DNA from: CAVTSA01 sp963737225
GTDB taxonomy: Bacteria; Chloroflexota; Dormibacteria; Dormibacterales; Dormibacteraceae
Assembly (NCBI GenBank): GCA_963737225.1
Contig: CAVTSA010000017.1
Span: 1-64,000 of the forward strand
Length of the DNA stretch: 64,000 nt
Direction: 5' to 3'
Positions 9,207 to 16,980 of the stretch are shown here, piece by piece; the stretch's first letter is position 1; each line of letters begins with the position of its first letter. Both the position numbers and the translations under genes were made by a program. The notes beneath the pieces were generated by a model, which was given only the letters and a program-made list of their open reading frames with translations, was not told where the DNA came from and ran no database searches.

Positions 9207-9541
9207 CTCCGCCCGCACTGTATCTGAGACGGCGCCCGCTGGGGCCCGGCGGACCAGTGGGCCGTCGCGGCTGACCAGGGAGTGCGCAGGGACTCGGGCC
9301 GCCGGGGATGCCCTCCACGCGGAACGACCGGGCCGGCACAGTCGTGCTGCCCAGAGCCTCGCCTCCGCGTCAGCGGGGGAATGGCGTGGGTCTGGCGAAG
9401 ACCACGCGGTCGAACCCCAGATCCCGACGCCGGTCGACCTCTCGATGGCCCGGCCGGGGTACAGCCGATCCCTGGAGGGTCCACGGAGACCGCAGATGAC
9501 GCGCGCGGTTCGGGCCAACGCGCGCTCGGTAGCCTGGATGG

Positions 9542-11221
9542 GTGCCGACGACGCAGGTGATTCGAAGTGAGCGGTTCCCCGACCTGGCGGACGAGGTTTT
9601 GTTTCCGCGGCTCTCGGACGCCAAGCTCGAGTGGCTGGCCAAGCTGGGGAAGCGGGCCCGGTTCGAGCCGGGGGAGGTCCTCTACGAGCATGCGGAGCGG
9701 GATGCGCCGTTCTACGTGATCGAGCGCGGGCGGGTCGAGTTCATCGATCGAAAGCCCGGCAAGGATGTGTACATCGCGCAGGCGGACGGCCGAACCTACA
9801 TCGGCGACATCGCGGCGTTCACCGGAGAGCCGACGATCAGCGCGTGCGTCGCGGTCGAGCCGACCGACGTGATCGTGTTCGACCGGGGCGGGCTGCGGGA
9901 CATGGTCGCGCGCTGGCCGGAATTCGGCGAGCAGGTGTTCGCGACGCTGCTGGCCCGCCGGCGGTGGCACGAGGACGAGGGGCACGGGATCATGAGGTTG
10001 ATCGCGCCTGGCAACTCCCGGCGGGCCTTCGAGGTTCGGGACCTCCTCGAGCGCAATCTGCTGCCGGTGCGGTGGTACGACGCCGACTCCGACGGTGAGA
10101 GCGCCGCGATGCTCAACTGGCTCGACATCCCGCGCTCCGAAACCCCGGTGCTGATCTACGCCACCAACGTGATGCGCAACCCCTCGGCGGCACAGGTTGC
10201 CCGCGCGCTCCGCCTGCGCGCGGAGGTCGACGGGGAGCGTTACGACCTGGTCGTGCTCGGAGCTGGACCGGCCGGTCTCGCCGCGTCCGTCTACGGCGGC
10301 TCGGAGGGTTTGCGGACGCTGGTCGTCGAGGGCTGGGCGCCCGGCGGGCAGGCAGGCACCAGCACGCGGATCGAAAACTACCTCGGCTTCCCGACGGGGA
10401 TCCGGGGGACGGACCTGACACGTGCCGCGACGCTCCAGGCCCGCCGCTTCGGTGCCGTCCTGTCGAGCTTCCATCGGGCCGTCGAGCTGGCCGACGGGCC
10501 GGACGGGCTCCTGCGGGTGGATCTCGACGACGGCCAGTACGTGCTCGCCCGGTCGGTGGTGGTCGCGACCGGCGCCCGGTGGCGGGAGCTCCAGGCCGAA
10601 GGCGTCGATCGGTTCCGCGGCGCCGGCGTCTATCACTGGGCGATGGCGGGAGACGCGGAGCGCGCCCGTGACCAGGACGTGATCGTCGTCGGCGGCGGCA
10701 ACTCTGCCGGACAGGCGGCGGTGCACCTCGCCACGAAGGCCCGCAGCGTTCGCGTCGTGGTGCGGGGTGCGACGCTGAGATCGACGATGTCCAACTACCT
10801 CCTCGACCGCCTCAAGCGCTCGCCCCGCATCGAGCTCATGACGAACACGGAGGTGGTGGCCGTCCACGGTTCCGCCACGGTCGAGTCGGTGACGGTTGCC
10901 GACCGGCGCGACGGCAGCCGGCGCGAGGTGCCGGCAACCGCCATGTTCGTCATGATCGGCGCCGATCCGTGCACCGAAGCGATCACGGGGATCCTTCCCG
11001 TCGACAGCGCGGGGTACATCCTGTGCGGCACCGGCGCCGCGAGCTACGACGGGCATCTGCGCTGGCCGGTGTCGGACCGGGAGCCCCACCTCCTCGAGAC
11101 GACACGGCCAGGCGTGTTCGCGGCGGGCGACGTCCGCGCCGGGGCTGCCAACCGCGTGGCCGGTGCGGTCGGCGATGGAACGATGGTCGTGCGCTTCGTG
11201 CATGACGTGCTGGCCGGGTGA
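9542..11221 (+). CDS. Cyclic-nucleotide-binding / thioredoxin-reductase-like flavoprotein
   Basis: 559 residues from a GTG. Residues 20-140 form a cNMP-binding domain (ARFEPGEVLYEHAERDAPFY then YIGDIAAFTGEPTISACVAV). Residues 150-215 look like a degenerate thioredoxin-fold linker (LLERNLLPVRWYDADSD and ETPVLIYATNVMRNPS). From about 233 comes a thioredoxin-reductase-like module with FAD motif VVLGAGPAGLAAS, GGQAGTSTRIENYLGFP, NADP motif VVGGGNSAGQA, and a C-terminal FAD contact GVFAAGDVRAGAANRVA. The usual CxxC of thioredoxin reductase is replaced near residue 365 by YHWAMAGD, so it cannot be a classical disulfide reductase. It may couple a signal-sensing domain to NAD(P)H oxidation. Confidence 0.85.
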   Translation: MPTTQVIRSERFPDLADEVLFPRLSDAKLEWLAKLGKRARFEPGEVLYEHAERDAPFYVIERGRVEFIDRKPGKDVYIAQADGRTYIGDIAAFTGEPTISACVAVEPTDVIVFDRGGLRDMVARWPEFGEQVFATLLARRRWHEDEGHGIMRLIAPGNSRRAFEVRDLLERNLLPVRWYDADSDGESAAMLNWLDIPRSETPVLIYATNVMRNPSAAQVARALRLRAEVDGERYDLVVLGAGPAGLAASVYGGSEGLRTLVVEGWAPGGQAGTSTRIENYLGFPTGIRGTDLTRAATLQARRFGAVLSSFHRAVELADGPDGLLRVDLDDGQYVLARSVVVATGARWRELQAEGVDRFRGAGVYHWAMAGDAERARDQDVIVVGGGNSAGQAAVHLATKARSVRVVVRGATLRSTMSNYLLDRLKRSPRIELMTNTEVVAVHGSATVESVTVADRRDGSRREVPATAMFVMIGADPCTEAITGILPVDSAGYILCGTGAASYDGHLRWPVSDREPHLLETTRPGVFAAGDVRAGAANRVAGAVGDGTMVVRFVHDVLAG

Positions 11222-11258
11222 GCGTCACCGCCCGAAGTTCCCCGGCGCCGTCCGAGTC

Positions 11259-11324
11259 GGCGGTTGGTGCGCCAATCGCCCAATTGCGGTGATCGGAATG
11301 AGCAGTTGGTGCACCAATCGCCCT
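11259..11324. repeat. Paired-palindrome intergenic repeat, copy B
   Basis: TTGGTGCGCCAA at 11264-11275 (one pair broken) and TTGGTGCACCAA at 11306-11317, each followed by CGCC or CGCCC; centres are exactly 42 bp apart. The spacer TTGCGGTGATCGGAAT matches the spacer of copy A (2494-2559). It lies between two plus-strand genes. Confidence 0.85.
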
Positions 11325-11382
11325 TTGCGGCGGTGAAGGTGACGGCCACCGCAGACCGAACGAATGTACGGTTAGCGGAGGG

Positions 11383-11754
11383 ATGGAGCGTTCTGGAGAG
11401 GCCACGCAGCGGTACGTGATGCTTTGCGCGCAGCTCCGCCTCTCGCGGAGCATCGGCCTCGGCGACCGGTACGTCACCCAGCACCCGTTCACGTCGCAGA
11501 TCTCGGAGGTGCGTGTGAAATCGCTCGGCGACGGGCCGGTCACGACGGGGAGTGCGACCGTCTGGATCCCCCGTCTGGGAGACCTCGCCGAGCTGCACGC
11601 CCGGCACCTGCGACTTGCTCATCCCGGTCGTCCGGCGGCCTGGTACCGGGCGACCGTGCTGCGGTCGATTGCCGATGCGTGTGAGCGATACCCGGAGGCG
11701 ACCGCGGAAGAGGCGGCCGCGCGCCTGCTCGTGGAGCGTAAAGCCGGTTCGTGA
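11383..11754 (+). CDS. Hypothetical protein
   Basis: 123 residues with no recognisable family. The central part (HPFTSQISEVRVKSLGDGPV, TATVWIP-like strand) looks beta-rich, and the C-terminus (AAWYRATVLRSIADACERYPEA) is helical. The frame has the GC-rich third positions of neighbours, which supports coding. GGAGG lies almost against the ATG at 11383, so translation may be leaderless or start at the internal ATG at 11419. A TACGGT -10-like hexamer is about 15 bases upstream. Confidence 0.5.
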   Translation: MERSGEATQRYVMLCAQLRLSRSIGLGDRYVTQHPFTSQISEVRVKSLGDGPVTTGSATVWIPRLGDLAELHARHLRLAHPGRPAAWYRATVLRSIADACERYPEATAEEAAARLLVERKAGS

Positions 11755-11811
11755 GTCAGCGGGTGCCGATGCAACTGGAGGTCGATTCGCCGCAGGTCAC
11801 CGAGGGGCCGG

Positions 11812-12909
11812 TCACATGAGGCGGCGGTTGAGCCGCCAGAAGCAGTACCCCACCAGGGCCAGCGCCAGCGCGAGGTAGATCGCGGTCTCCGTCCCCTGGA
11901 AGGCCCAGTAGCGGCCGGCCGGCTGGTAGGCGATGGCAACCCTGACGCCGTGGCTGGTGAGGCAGTCGAAGATCGGGCCCGAGGATGCATGCTCACAGGC
12001 AGCGGGGACGTAGACGACCGGCTTCCCGGCCGTGTCGACCACGGCGCTGGTGAGAATCCAGGCCTCGGGCTCTCCGGCCCAGTAGACGGCGGTGAACGTG
12101 AAGGTGGCCCGCCCCGGGGGCGCGGACCCCAAAGACGCCCCGGGCGCCGACGACACTCCGGTGTGCGTGCTGATGGAGCCGGAGCTCGGAAGGACCGCAC
12201 TCAACGTGGTGGTCGTGTGTTCGGGCGGGAACAGATTGGGCCGGATCCAGAGCGGCATCGCGAGCTGGAACACCACGTAGACAGCCAGGGTGAGCGCCAT
12301 CGCGGGGACGGTCCGGCGGAGGACAAAGCCCGCCGTGACCCCGAGCGCAAAGGCGAAGGCCGCGTAGGCCAGCGGGGTGATGCCGCGCGTGGCAAAGACG
12401 AGCGCGCTGAACTGGTTCTGGTCGACCAGCGGGTCGCCGCCGTAGCCGCCGAGCGCAATCGCGGTGTGGATGGGTGCGGCCCACCACGCCAGCATGAGGC
12501 TGAACGCCTGGGTGACGACCATCGCCCCCAACCCGACGACGGCGAGCTTGATCACCAACCACCGCGTGCGGGTGATGCTCTGGTTCCAGGCCAGATAGTG
12601 AGTCCCGGTCTCGAACTCCCGCGCCAGCAGCGGCGCTCCACAGAACATCCCGATCAGCGCGGGGGTGACGAGGACGACCGCGATGCTGAGCAGGTACACC
12701 AGGAGGTAGGAACCCTGTGTGTCCACCTGACTCAAGAAGTCGTTGGCCCGCAGCACGCAGCCCGCGCCATGGCACGTGCTGATCCCGCCGGCGGCATACA
12801 GGGCGCCCAGGTTTCGGCCGGTGAAGGCGAGCAGAACGGCGAAGGCGATCAGGGCGGCAAGCGCGATCGCTCCCTGAACGCGGAACTGACGCCAGGTCAG
12901 CCACATCAT
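11812..12909 (-). CDS. ABC transporter permease (YtrC/D-like)
   Basis: 365 residues beginning MMWLTWRQFRVQGAIALAAL, an N-terminus typical of ABC-2-like permeases paired with YtrA-regulated ATPases. Hydrophobic segments occur at about 15-35, 70-95 (YLLVYLLSIAVVLVTPALIG), 125-150, 185-205 and 215-240, then a long extracytoplasmic loop (about 245-335), and a final helix TAIYLALALALVGYCFWRL. The motif APLLAREFETGTHYLAWNQS is common in these permeases. Its start overlaps the end of the ATPase gene, so they are co-translated. Substrate unknown; relatives respond to cell-wall-active agents. Confidence 0.82.
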   Translation of the reverse strand: MMWLTWRQFRVQGAIALAALIAFAVLLAFTGRNLGALYAAGGISTCHGAGCVLRANDFLSQVDTQGSYLLVYLLSIAVVLVTPALIGMFCGAPLLAREFETGTHYLAWNQSITRTRWLVIKLAVVGLGAMVVTQAFSLMLAWWAAPIHTAIALGGYGGDPLVDQNQFSALVFATRGITPLAYAAFAFALGVTAGFVLRRTVPAMALTLAVYVVFQLAMPLWIRPNLFPPEHTTTTLSAVLPSSGSISTHTGVSSAPGASLGSAPPGRATFTFTAVYWAGEPEAWILTSAVVDTAGKPVVYVPAACEHASSGPIFDCLTSHGVRVAIAYQPAGRYWAFQGTETAIYLALALALVGYCFWRLNRRLM

Positions 12910-13790
12910 CTCTGCACCTCGGGGGGACGGCGGCCGTTTCCGGCCTCGCTCATATAGGTCACCACCAGGTCCTCCAGGCCGACCTCGGAGACGCTCCAGG
13001 ACGGGTCGAGGATGGGATCGCTGGTGCGCACCAGCAGGGTGGTCTGCCGGTCGGTGTGACTGGACGAGATCACCTGGAGTCCAGCGGGCAGCGCCGACAG
13101 GTCTCGACGTGGGCCGCTGAGCAGGTGATGGGTGGCCAGGAGGTCATCCACCCCGCCGTCTACCTGCACCCGGGACCCGACCAGCACGATCAGGTAGTCG
13201 CAGACGCGCTCCAGGTCGGCCACCAGATGTGACGAGAGGACGACCGACACCTCCCGTTCGGCGGCGGCCTCCATCAGGTCTCGCAGAAACTCTCTGCGGG
13301 CCAGCGGGTCGAGGCTGGCCACCGGCTCGTCCAGAATCAGCAGCTCCGGTCGCTTGGCCACGGCCAGGGTCAGCGCGAGCTGGGCGCGCTGGCCACCGGA
13401 CAGCGTCCCCGCCTTCTGGCCGGGGTCCACGCGGAGCCGCTCGATCCGCTCGCGCGCCAGCGTGCCGTCCCAGCCAGGGTTGAGGTGCGCGCCGAGCCGG
13501 AGATGATCGGCGACCGACAGCCCGGCGTAGACCGGCGCCTGCTGGGCAAGATAGCCGACCCTCGCCAGCTGGGCCGGACCCGCTGCCGGCCGGTCTCCGA
13601 GAACCTCGATCGTGCCGCTGGTCGGCGCCAGCATGCCGACCGCCAGGTTCAGCAGAGTTGTCTTTCCGGCCCCGTTCGGCCCGACCAGGCCCACCACGTG
13701 GCCCGCGGGGATGCTCAACGTGCAGTCGTCCAGCGCCCACAGCCGGTGGTACCGCTTGCTCAGTCCCCGGGTCTCGATGACTCCGGTCAT
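12906..13790 (-). CDS. ABC transporter ATP-binding protein (YtrB-like)
   Basis: 294 residues from MTGVIETRGLSKRYHRLWAL. Walker A is GPNGAGKTTLLNL, the Q-loop region is YLAQQAPVYAGLS, the signature is LSGGQRAQLALTL, Walker B is LLILDEPVASLD, and the H-loop is VVLSSHLVADLERV. The last 90 residues form a C-terminal extension seen in ABC-2-type exporters. Its ATG overlaps the stop of the GntR gene (ATGA), so regulator, ATPase and permease form one operon driven from the promoter at about 14.2 kb. Confidence 0.93.
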   Translation of the reverse strand: MTGVIETRGLSKRYHRLWALDDCTLSIPAGHVVGLVGPNGAGKTTLLNLAVGMLAPTSGTIEVLGDRPAAGPAQLARVGYLAQQAPVYAGLSVADHLRLGAHLNPGWDGTLARERIERLRVDPGQKAGTLSGGQRAQLALTLAVAKRPELLILDEPVASLDPLARREFLRDLMEAAAEREVSVVLSSHLVADLERVCDYLIVLVGSRVQVDGGVDDLLATHHLLSGPRRDLSALPAGLQVISSSHTDRQTTLLVRTSDPILDPSWSVSEVGLEDLVVTYMSEAGNGRRPPEVQR

Positions 13791-14179
13791 GCCATCTCCT
13801 CCTTCTCGACCGTCCGAAAGGTGCTCACGAACAGGGCCTGGATGGACTCGTCGTCGAGTCCCGCGTGGCGGGCCTTGGACAGCCACTGCTCCAGCTCGCG
13901 GCGGAGCGGCGCGTGCGCCGCCATGGAGGCGTCACCGAGTGTCCTGGTCACGAAGGTGCCGATCCCTGGTCGGGCCGCGACCAGGCCTTCGTACTCCAGC
14001 TCCCGGTACGCCTTGAGCACGGTGTTCGGGTTGATCGCCAGTCCGGCGGCCACGTCCTTGACCTTTGGCAGTTGATCCCCTTCGCGCAGCATTCCCAGGC
14101 GCAGCGCGTCGCGCACCTGATGGATCAGCTGCATGTAGGGGGCGACTCCAGAGCGGCCGTCCAGGTGGAACTCGATCAA
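13787..14179 (-). CDS. GntR-family regulator, YtrA subfamily
   Basis: 130 residues. The winged HTH occupies residues 10-75 (PYMQLIHQVRDALRLGMLRE then NPNTVLKAYRELEYEGLVAA), followed by a short helical dimerisation tail rather than a large ligand domain, which is the YtrA arrangement. AGGAGG lies seven bases before the ATG. The regulator heads an operon with an ABC ATPase and permease and very probably autoregulates it through the inverted repeat over the -10 box upstream. Confidence 0.92.
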   Translation of the reverse strand: MIEFHLDGRSGVAPYMQLIHQVRDALRLGMLREGDQLPKVKDVAAGLAINPNTVLKAYRELEYEGLVAARPGIGTFVTRTLGDASMAAHAPLRRELEQWLSKARHAGLDDESIQALFVSTFRTVEKEEMA

Positions 14180-14193
14180 ACCAACCTCCTTTA

Positions 14194-14227
14194 TCTAGGA
14201 TGCTAGCACTATAGCTCACTACCTAGA
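14194..14227. promoter_or_regulatory. Candidate operator of the GntR/ABC operon
   Basis: Inverted repeat TCTAGG (14194-14199) and CCTAGA (14222-14227) separated by 22 bp, with an internal GCTAGCACTATAGCTC. The arms bracket the -10 hexamer at 14208-14213, so a dimer bound here would block RNA polymerase. Autoregulation through such a site is usual for YtrA-type GntR proteins; binding here is inferred. Confidence 0.55.
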
Positions 14228-14236
14228 GTTTCGCAA
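14208..14236 (-). promoter_or_regulatory. Sigma-70-like promoter of the GntR/ABC operon
   Basis: On the minus strand, -35 TTGCGA (14231-14236), a 17-bp spacer, and -10 TATAGT (14208-14213). Transcription would begin near 14201, about 21 bases before the GntR start codon and upstream of AGGAGG. This is the best-matched promoter I see in the window. Confidence 0.7.
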
Positions 14237-14436
14237 GCCTGCCTTCGGGGTGCGGATCGCACGGCTCGAGGGCGCTTCGGCACGGCCGGCGGAGGCCGGG
14301 CCAGCAGGCGCCCCGGCACCCGGATCAGGCGCCGCGCAGCCGGCCTTCAGGCTGTCGTTCCGGATACGGCACGGGACAGCCCGGTGAGCGCGGGCGGCGG
14401 CGCGCCCGAGTCAGGCCACGGGCGCTACGGCGAGGT

Positions 14437-14454
14437 GCCGGACCACGGTCCGGC
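14437..14454. terminator. Hairpin directly after the nitronate monooxygenase gene
   Basis: Perfect 8-bp arms GCCGGACC and GGTCCGGC separated by AC, immediately beyond the stop codon of the minus-strand gene ending at 14455. There is no T-run, so it may be a Rho-independent-like end, an mRNA 3' stabiliser, or a chance GC palindrome. Confidence 0.35.
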
Positions 14455-15450
14455 TCAGCCGCCGATCCCTCCCAGCTTGGGGACCAGCCGCGCGCGAATG
14501 ATCTCGGCCGCTTCTTTGACGATCGCGTCGAGCACCCGACCAGCGGGCTGGATGGAGTCGATGAGGCCGGCGGTCTGACCCGTGTACACCACCGAGTACG
14601 CCACGTCTCCCTCTCGGTGGGCCCGCGCGATCCTCTCCCGGACCTCCTCTCGCCGGCGGCGCAGCTCCCCCTCACGGCCGATCCAGTCCTCGATCAGACG
14701 GTTCCGCTGCACCCGCGCGTAGGCGCCGGGCCAGACGTTTCCCGCGGCGATGTCGGTGATCTCGGTGATCAGGGTGTCATGGCCGTCGCTTTCCAGGATC
14801 GCCCGCTTCATGGAGTCGTGCAGAGGGGACTCGTCCGTGGCCAGGAAGCGGGTCCCGAGCAGGACCCCCTCGGCCCCGAAGGCCAGCGCGGCGACCAGTC
14901 CCGCGCCGTCCGCCAGGCCCCCCGCGGCGAGCACCGGCACCCGCACCCGCCGCGCCACCATCGGCACCACCACGCTCGTGCCCATCGTCCCCACGTGGCC
15001 GCCACCCTCGGTTCCCTGCGCCACGATGACGTCGGCGCCTGCCGCCTCCGCGGCCACCGCCTCCGGCAGCGTCGAGACCATGTGCATCACCAGCGAGCCC
15101 GCCTGGTGGGCGCGCGAGAACAGCTCAGCCAGGTCCTGACGGGCCTCGGGCCAGGCGGTCGAGAAGACCGGCGGATGCTGGGCCAGCACCGCCGCCACCT
15201 GGTCCGTCGAGGCGCGGAAGAGGAGCAGGTTGAGTCCGAACGGCCCTCCGGTCCGCTCTCGTATCTCGCCGGCCAGTCCCTGCAGGTCTTCGGCGCGCCG
15301 GCCCGTCACGCCCATCACGCCCAGCCCGCCGGCATTGGTGACGGCGGCGACCAGGTCCGGGGGGGTCGCCCCTCCACCCATGCCGCCCAGCACGACCGGG
15401 TGGTCGATGCCGAGGAGATCGGTGGCCCTGGTCCTGATCGTCTGTTCCAT
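14455..15450 (-). CDS. Nitronate monooxygenase / FabK-like FMN enzyme
   Basis: 331 residues, TIM-barrel FMN family. Visible motifs: VVLGGMGGGATPPDLVAAVT at the N-terminus, GLNLLLF, the phosphate-binding VIVAQGTEGGGHVG near 140, VPVLAAGGLADGAGLVAALA, and GAEGVLLGTRFLATDES. Nitronate monooxygenases oxidise alkyl nitronates such as 3-nitropropionate; FabK is a close relative in fatty-acid synthesis, and the sequence does not separate them firmly. GGAGG precedes the ATG by eight bases. It stands as a single gene. Confidence 0.85.
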   Translation of the reverse strand: MEQTIRTRATDLLGIDHPVVLGGMGGGATPPDLVAAVTNAGGLGVMGVTGRRAEDLQGLAGEIRERTGGPFGLNLLLFRASTDQVAAVLAQHPPVFSTAWPEARQDLAELFSRAHQAGSLVMHMVSTLPEAVAAEAAGADVIVAQGTEGGGHVGTMGTSVVVPMVARRVRVPVLAAGGLADGAGLVAALAFGAEGVLLGTRFLATDESPLHDSMKRAILESDGHDTLITEITDIAAGNVWPGAYARVQRNRLIEDWIGREGELRRRREEVRERIARAHREGDVAYSVVYTGQTAGLIDSIQPAGRVLDAIVKEAAEIIRARLVPKLGGIGG

Positions 15451-15625
15451 CTACACCGCCTCCAAAACGGCTCCTTGGCTGATCGGGGCGTCCCCAGAGA
15501 GGTGAGGCGGCCATGCGCTGTCGCGTCGCTGATGGGACCGTGGCCGGGCGCGGCACCCCATCTGTAAGAGCGGGGGCACCTGACGGTAATCAGACGTCAA
15601 ACGACCGCGCGCAGTCAACCAAGAA

Positions 15626-15991
15626 TCAGGAACCAACGACGTTGGGCTGGGCCGCCTCGTGACGGTGACGACCGAGGTAGGCGAAGACCGCGGCCAGGAC
15701 GAAGAACAGGATGCTCAAGATCGCATAGCCCTTGACCACGAAGAAGAGGCCGATACCCGCGATGAGAAGCAGTATCGCGGCAGGGACCGGCAGGAAGAGA
15801 GCGAGGAATGAACCCGCCGCGCCGACCACAATCAACCCGAAGCCGATGAGTCCGTGGGTCCTGGTCAGCGTCGGGTCACCGAGCATGCTCGCTGCGTGAT
15901 GGAACGTCGAGTAGGAAATGTTCACGGCGAGGGCGACCGCACAGCCGACGAGCCCCAAGATGAGCGCCAGTATCCGAGCGATGATCCTCAT
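15626..15991 (-). CDS. Small four-helix membrane protein (DUF4064-like)
   Basis: 121 residues from MRIIARILALILGLVGCAVA, with GGAGG eight bases upstream; an in-frame ATG seven codons earlier lacks such a site. Four hydrophobic helices: 3-25, 48-70 (THGLIGFGLIVVGAAGSFLA), 75-92 and 96-115. The pattern resembles DUF4064-type membrane proteins. No function can be assigned. Confidence 0.65.
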   Translation of the reverse strand: MRIIARILALILGLVGCAVALAVNISYSTFHHAASMLGDPTLTRTHGLIGFGLIVVGAAGSFLALFLPVPAAILLLIAGIGLFFVVKGYAILSILFFVLAAVFAYLGRHRHEAAQPNVVGS

Positions 15992-16067
15992 GGCTGGGAC
16001 CTCCGACAACATCCGACAGCCTGCTGATTAACGGCTCTGGTCAGAGTATCACCGTCCATACAGTTGC

Positions 16068-16079
16068 GAGATCGATCTC
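16068..16079. promoter_or_regulatory. 12-bp perfect palindrome in a divergent intergenic region
   Basis: GAGATCGATCTC lies between the divergent genes starting at 15991 (minus) and 16270 (plus), about 75 bases upstream of the minus start, next to a GATACT that could serve as a minus-strand -10. The remaining intergenic sequence (15992-16269) shows nothing else clear. Confidence 0.3.
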
Positions 16080-16269
16080 AGCCCGGGGAGGATTGCACCG
16101 GTGGTGTCATGCGGTCCCGGATGAGAGCCCGCCGATGACCCGTTTGTGGGCCCGCCGCGCGCCGTCTCTGGACAGTGACTCGACGTCATTTTGTCCCCCT
16201 CAGAGGCCGCTGCGCGGTATGGTGGGACACGACAGCCCGGACTTTCGATCATCGACGGAGCCAACGACG

Positions 16270-16641
16270 ATGCATCTTTCCCTGCCCTGGGGCTTCACCG
16301 GAGAACGCCGAGAGGCGCTCCCCGACCTGTCCCGCTCGATCGGCGCTGTTGAGTACCGGACCGCCGGCGCGGAACTGCTGGCTTTGGGTCGCGGCCCGGT
16401 CCGCGAACGGGATGCCACCCGGATCGAGATCGAACCCTTTCCCGACCGGTTCGACGCCACCTACGGGCGGCGGTATGTCTGGCATCTGCTGCGGGATCGC
16501 GACGGTCACTACTTCCTGGTGGTCAACCGCCGCGACATCAAGCCGATCGGCCTTCTCGAAGCGGCCTGCCGCTGGGTGTCGGCAAGCCGCGTCTTCGTCT
16601 CCGCACCCGACCGGTCCCCCGGCGCCCGTTCCCGCGCCTGA
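16270..16641 (+). CDS. Hypothetical protein
   Basis: 123 residues beginning MHLSLPWGFTGERREALPDL, with GGAG nine bases upstream. The middle (FDATYGRRYVWHLLRDRDGH then YFLVVNRRDIKPIGLLEAAC) is well formed and strand/helix-balanced. The tail is Arg/Ser/Pro-rich. The frame is open to 16093, but that part lacks protein-like composition. No family recognised. Confidence 0.45.
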   Translation: MHLSLPWGFTGERREALPDLSRSIGAVEYRTAGAELLALGRGPVRERDATRIEIEPFPDRFDATYGRRYVWHLLRDRDGHYFLVVNRRDIKPIGLLEAACRWVSASRVFVSAPDRSPGARSRA

Positions 16642-16650
16642 GGCGCGTTT

Positions 16651-16806
16651 CTAGGGCGTAGGTTGCGCGGCGGCCGGCACGTTCTGCTGCTGCCAGGGGG
16701 CGCTCGTGAAGGGATCGGTGTGGGTGTAGAGCATCAGGCCCGCATATCCGAGGCCGACGCAGATGGAGGTGAGGAGCAGGAACAGAAGGAAGCGCCGCAT
16801 CGTCAT
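16651..16806 (-). CDS. Small single-pass membrane or secreted protein
   Basis: 51 codons: MTMRRFLLFLLLTSICVGLG, then YAGLMLYTHTDPFTSAPW and a short QQQNVPAAAQPTP tail. A basic start followed by a 20-residue hydrophobic stretch indicates a signal anchor. A GAGAGAG purine run precedes the ATG at 16806; a second ATG two codons on is equally possible. It lies downstream of serS on the same strand. Function unknown. Confidence 0.5.
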   Translation of the reverse strand: MTMRRFLLFLLLTSICVGLGYAGLMLYTHTDPFTSAPWQQQNVPAAAQPTP

Positions 16807-16860
16807 CTCTCTCTAAAGCAAAAGCGTCAACGGTTACCGAGATGTGACGGATTCGTCATC

Positions 16861-16885
16861 GGGAGGCCAACTTCTGGTCGCTCCC
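16861..16885. other. Inverted repeat upstream of the small membrane protein gene
   Basis: GGGAGGCCA and TGGTCGCTCCC flank ACTTC, giving an imperfect stem of about nine pairs between serS and the 51-codon gene. It may be part of a transcription end or a leader structure; the polarity is not decidable. Confidence 0.3.
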
Positions 16886-16934
16886 GCCTTTTCTAACGCG
16901 CCAGCCACGGAATAGGTTCGCACACCGGCGCGCC

Positions 16935-16955
16935 GACGTGCGGCCGGGGCACGTC
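16935..16955 (-). terminator. Hairpin downstream of serS
   Basis: Perfect 7-bp arms GACGTGC and GCACGTC with loop GGCCGGG, 25 bases beyond the serS stop codon. No U-tract follows, as is common in high-GC genomes. Confidence 0.4.
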
Positions 16956-16980
16956 CGCCTCAGCCCGTCTGTCAGGTCCG

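Noticed and set aside
9134..11203. Long minus-strand open frame opposite the cNMP/thioredoxin-reductase-like gene
   Set aside because: The plus-strand frame has complete FAD and NADP motifs; the antisense product is His/Arg/Asp-rich without domains.
14250..14302. Another pair of GC-rich palindromes with centres 42 bp apart (14256 and 14298)
   Set aside because: The two palindromes are unrelated in sequence and short; in such GC-rich DNA this is likely chance, so it was left out of the 42-bp class.
14305..14333. Direct repeat CAGGCGCC 21 bp apart
   Set aside because: Too short and too common a word in high-GC DNA to call an operator.
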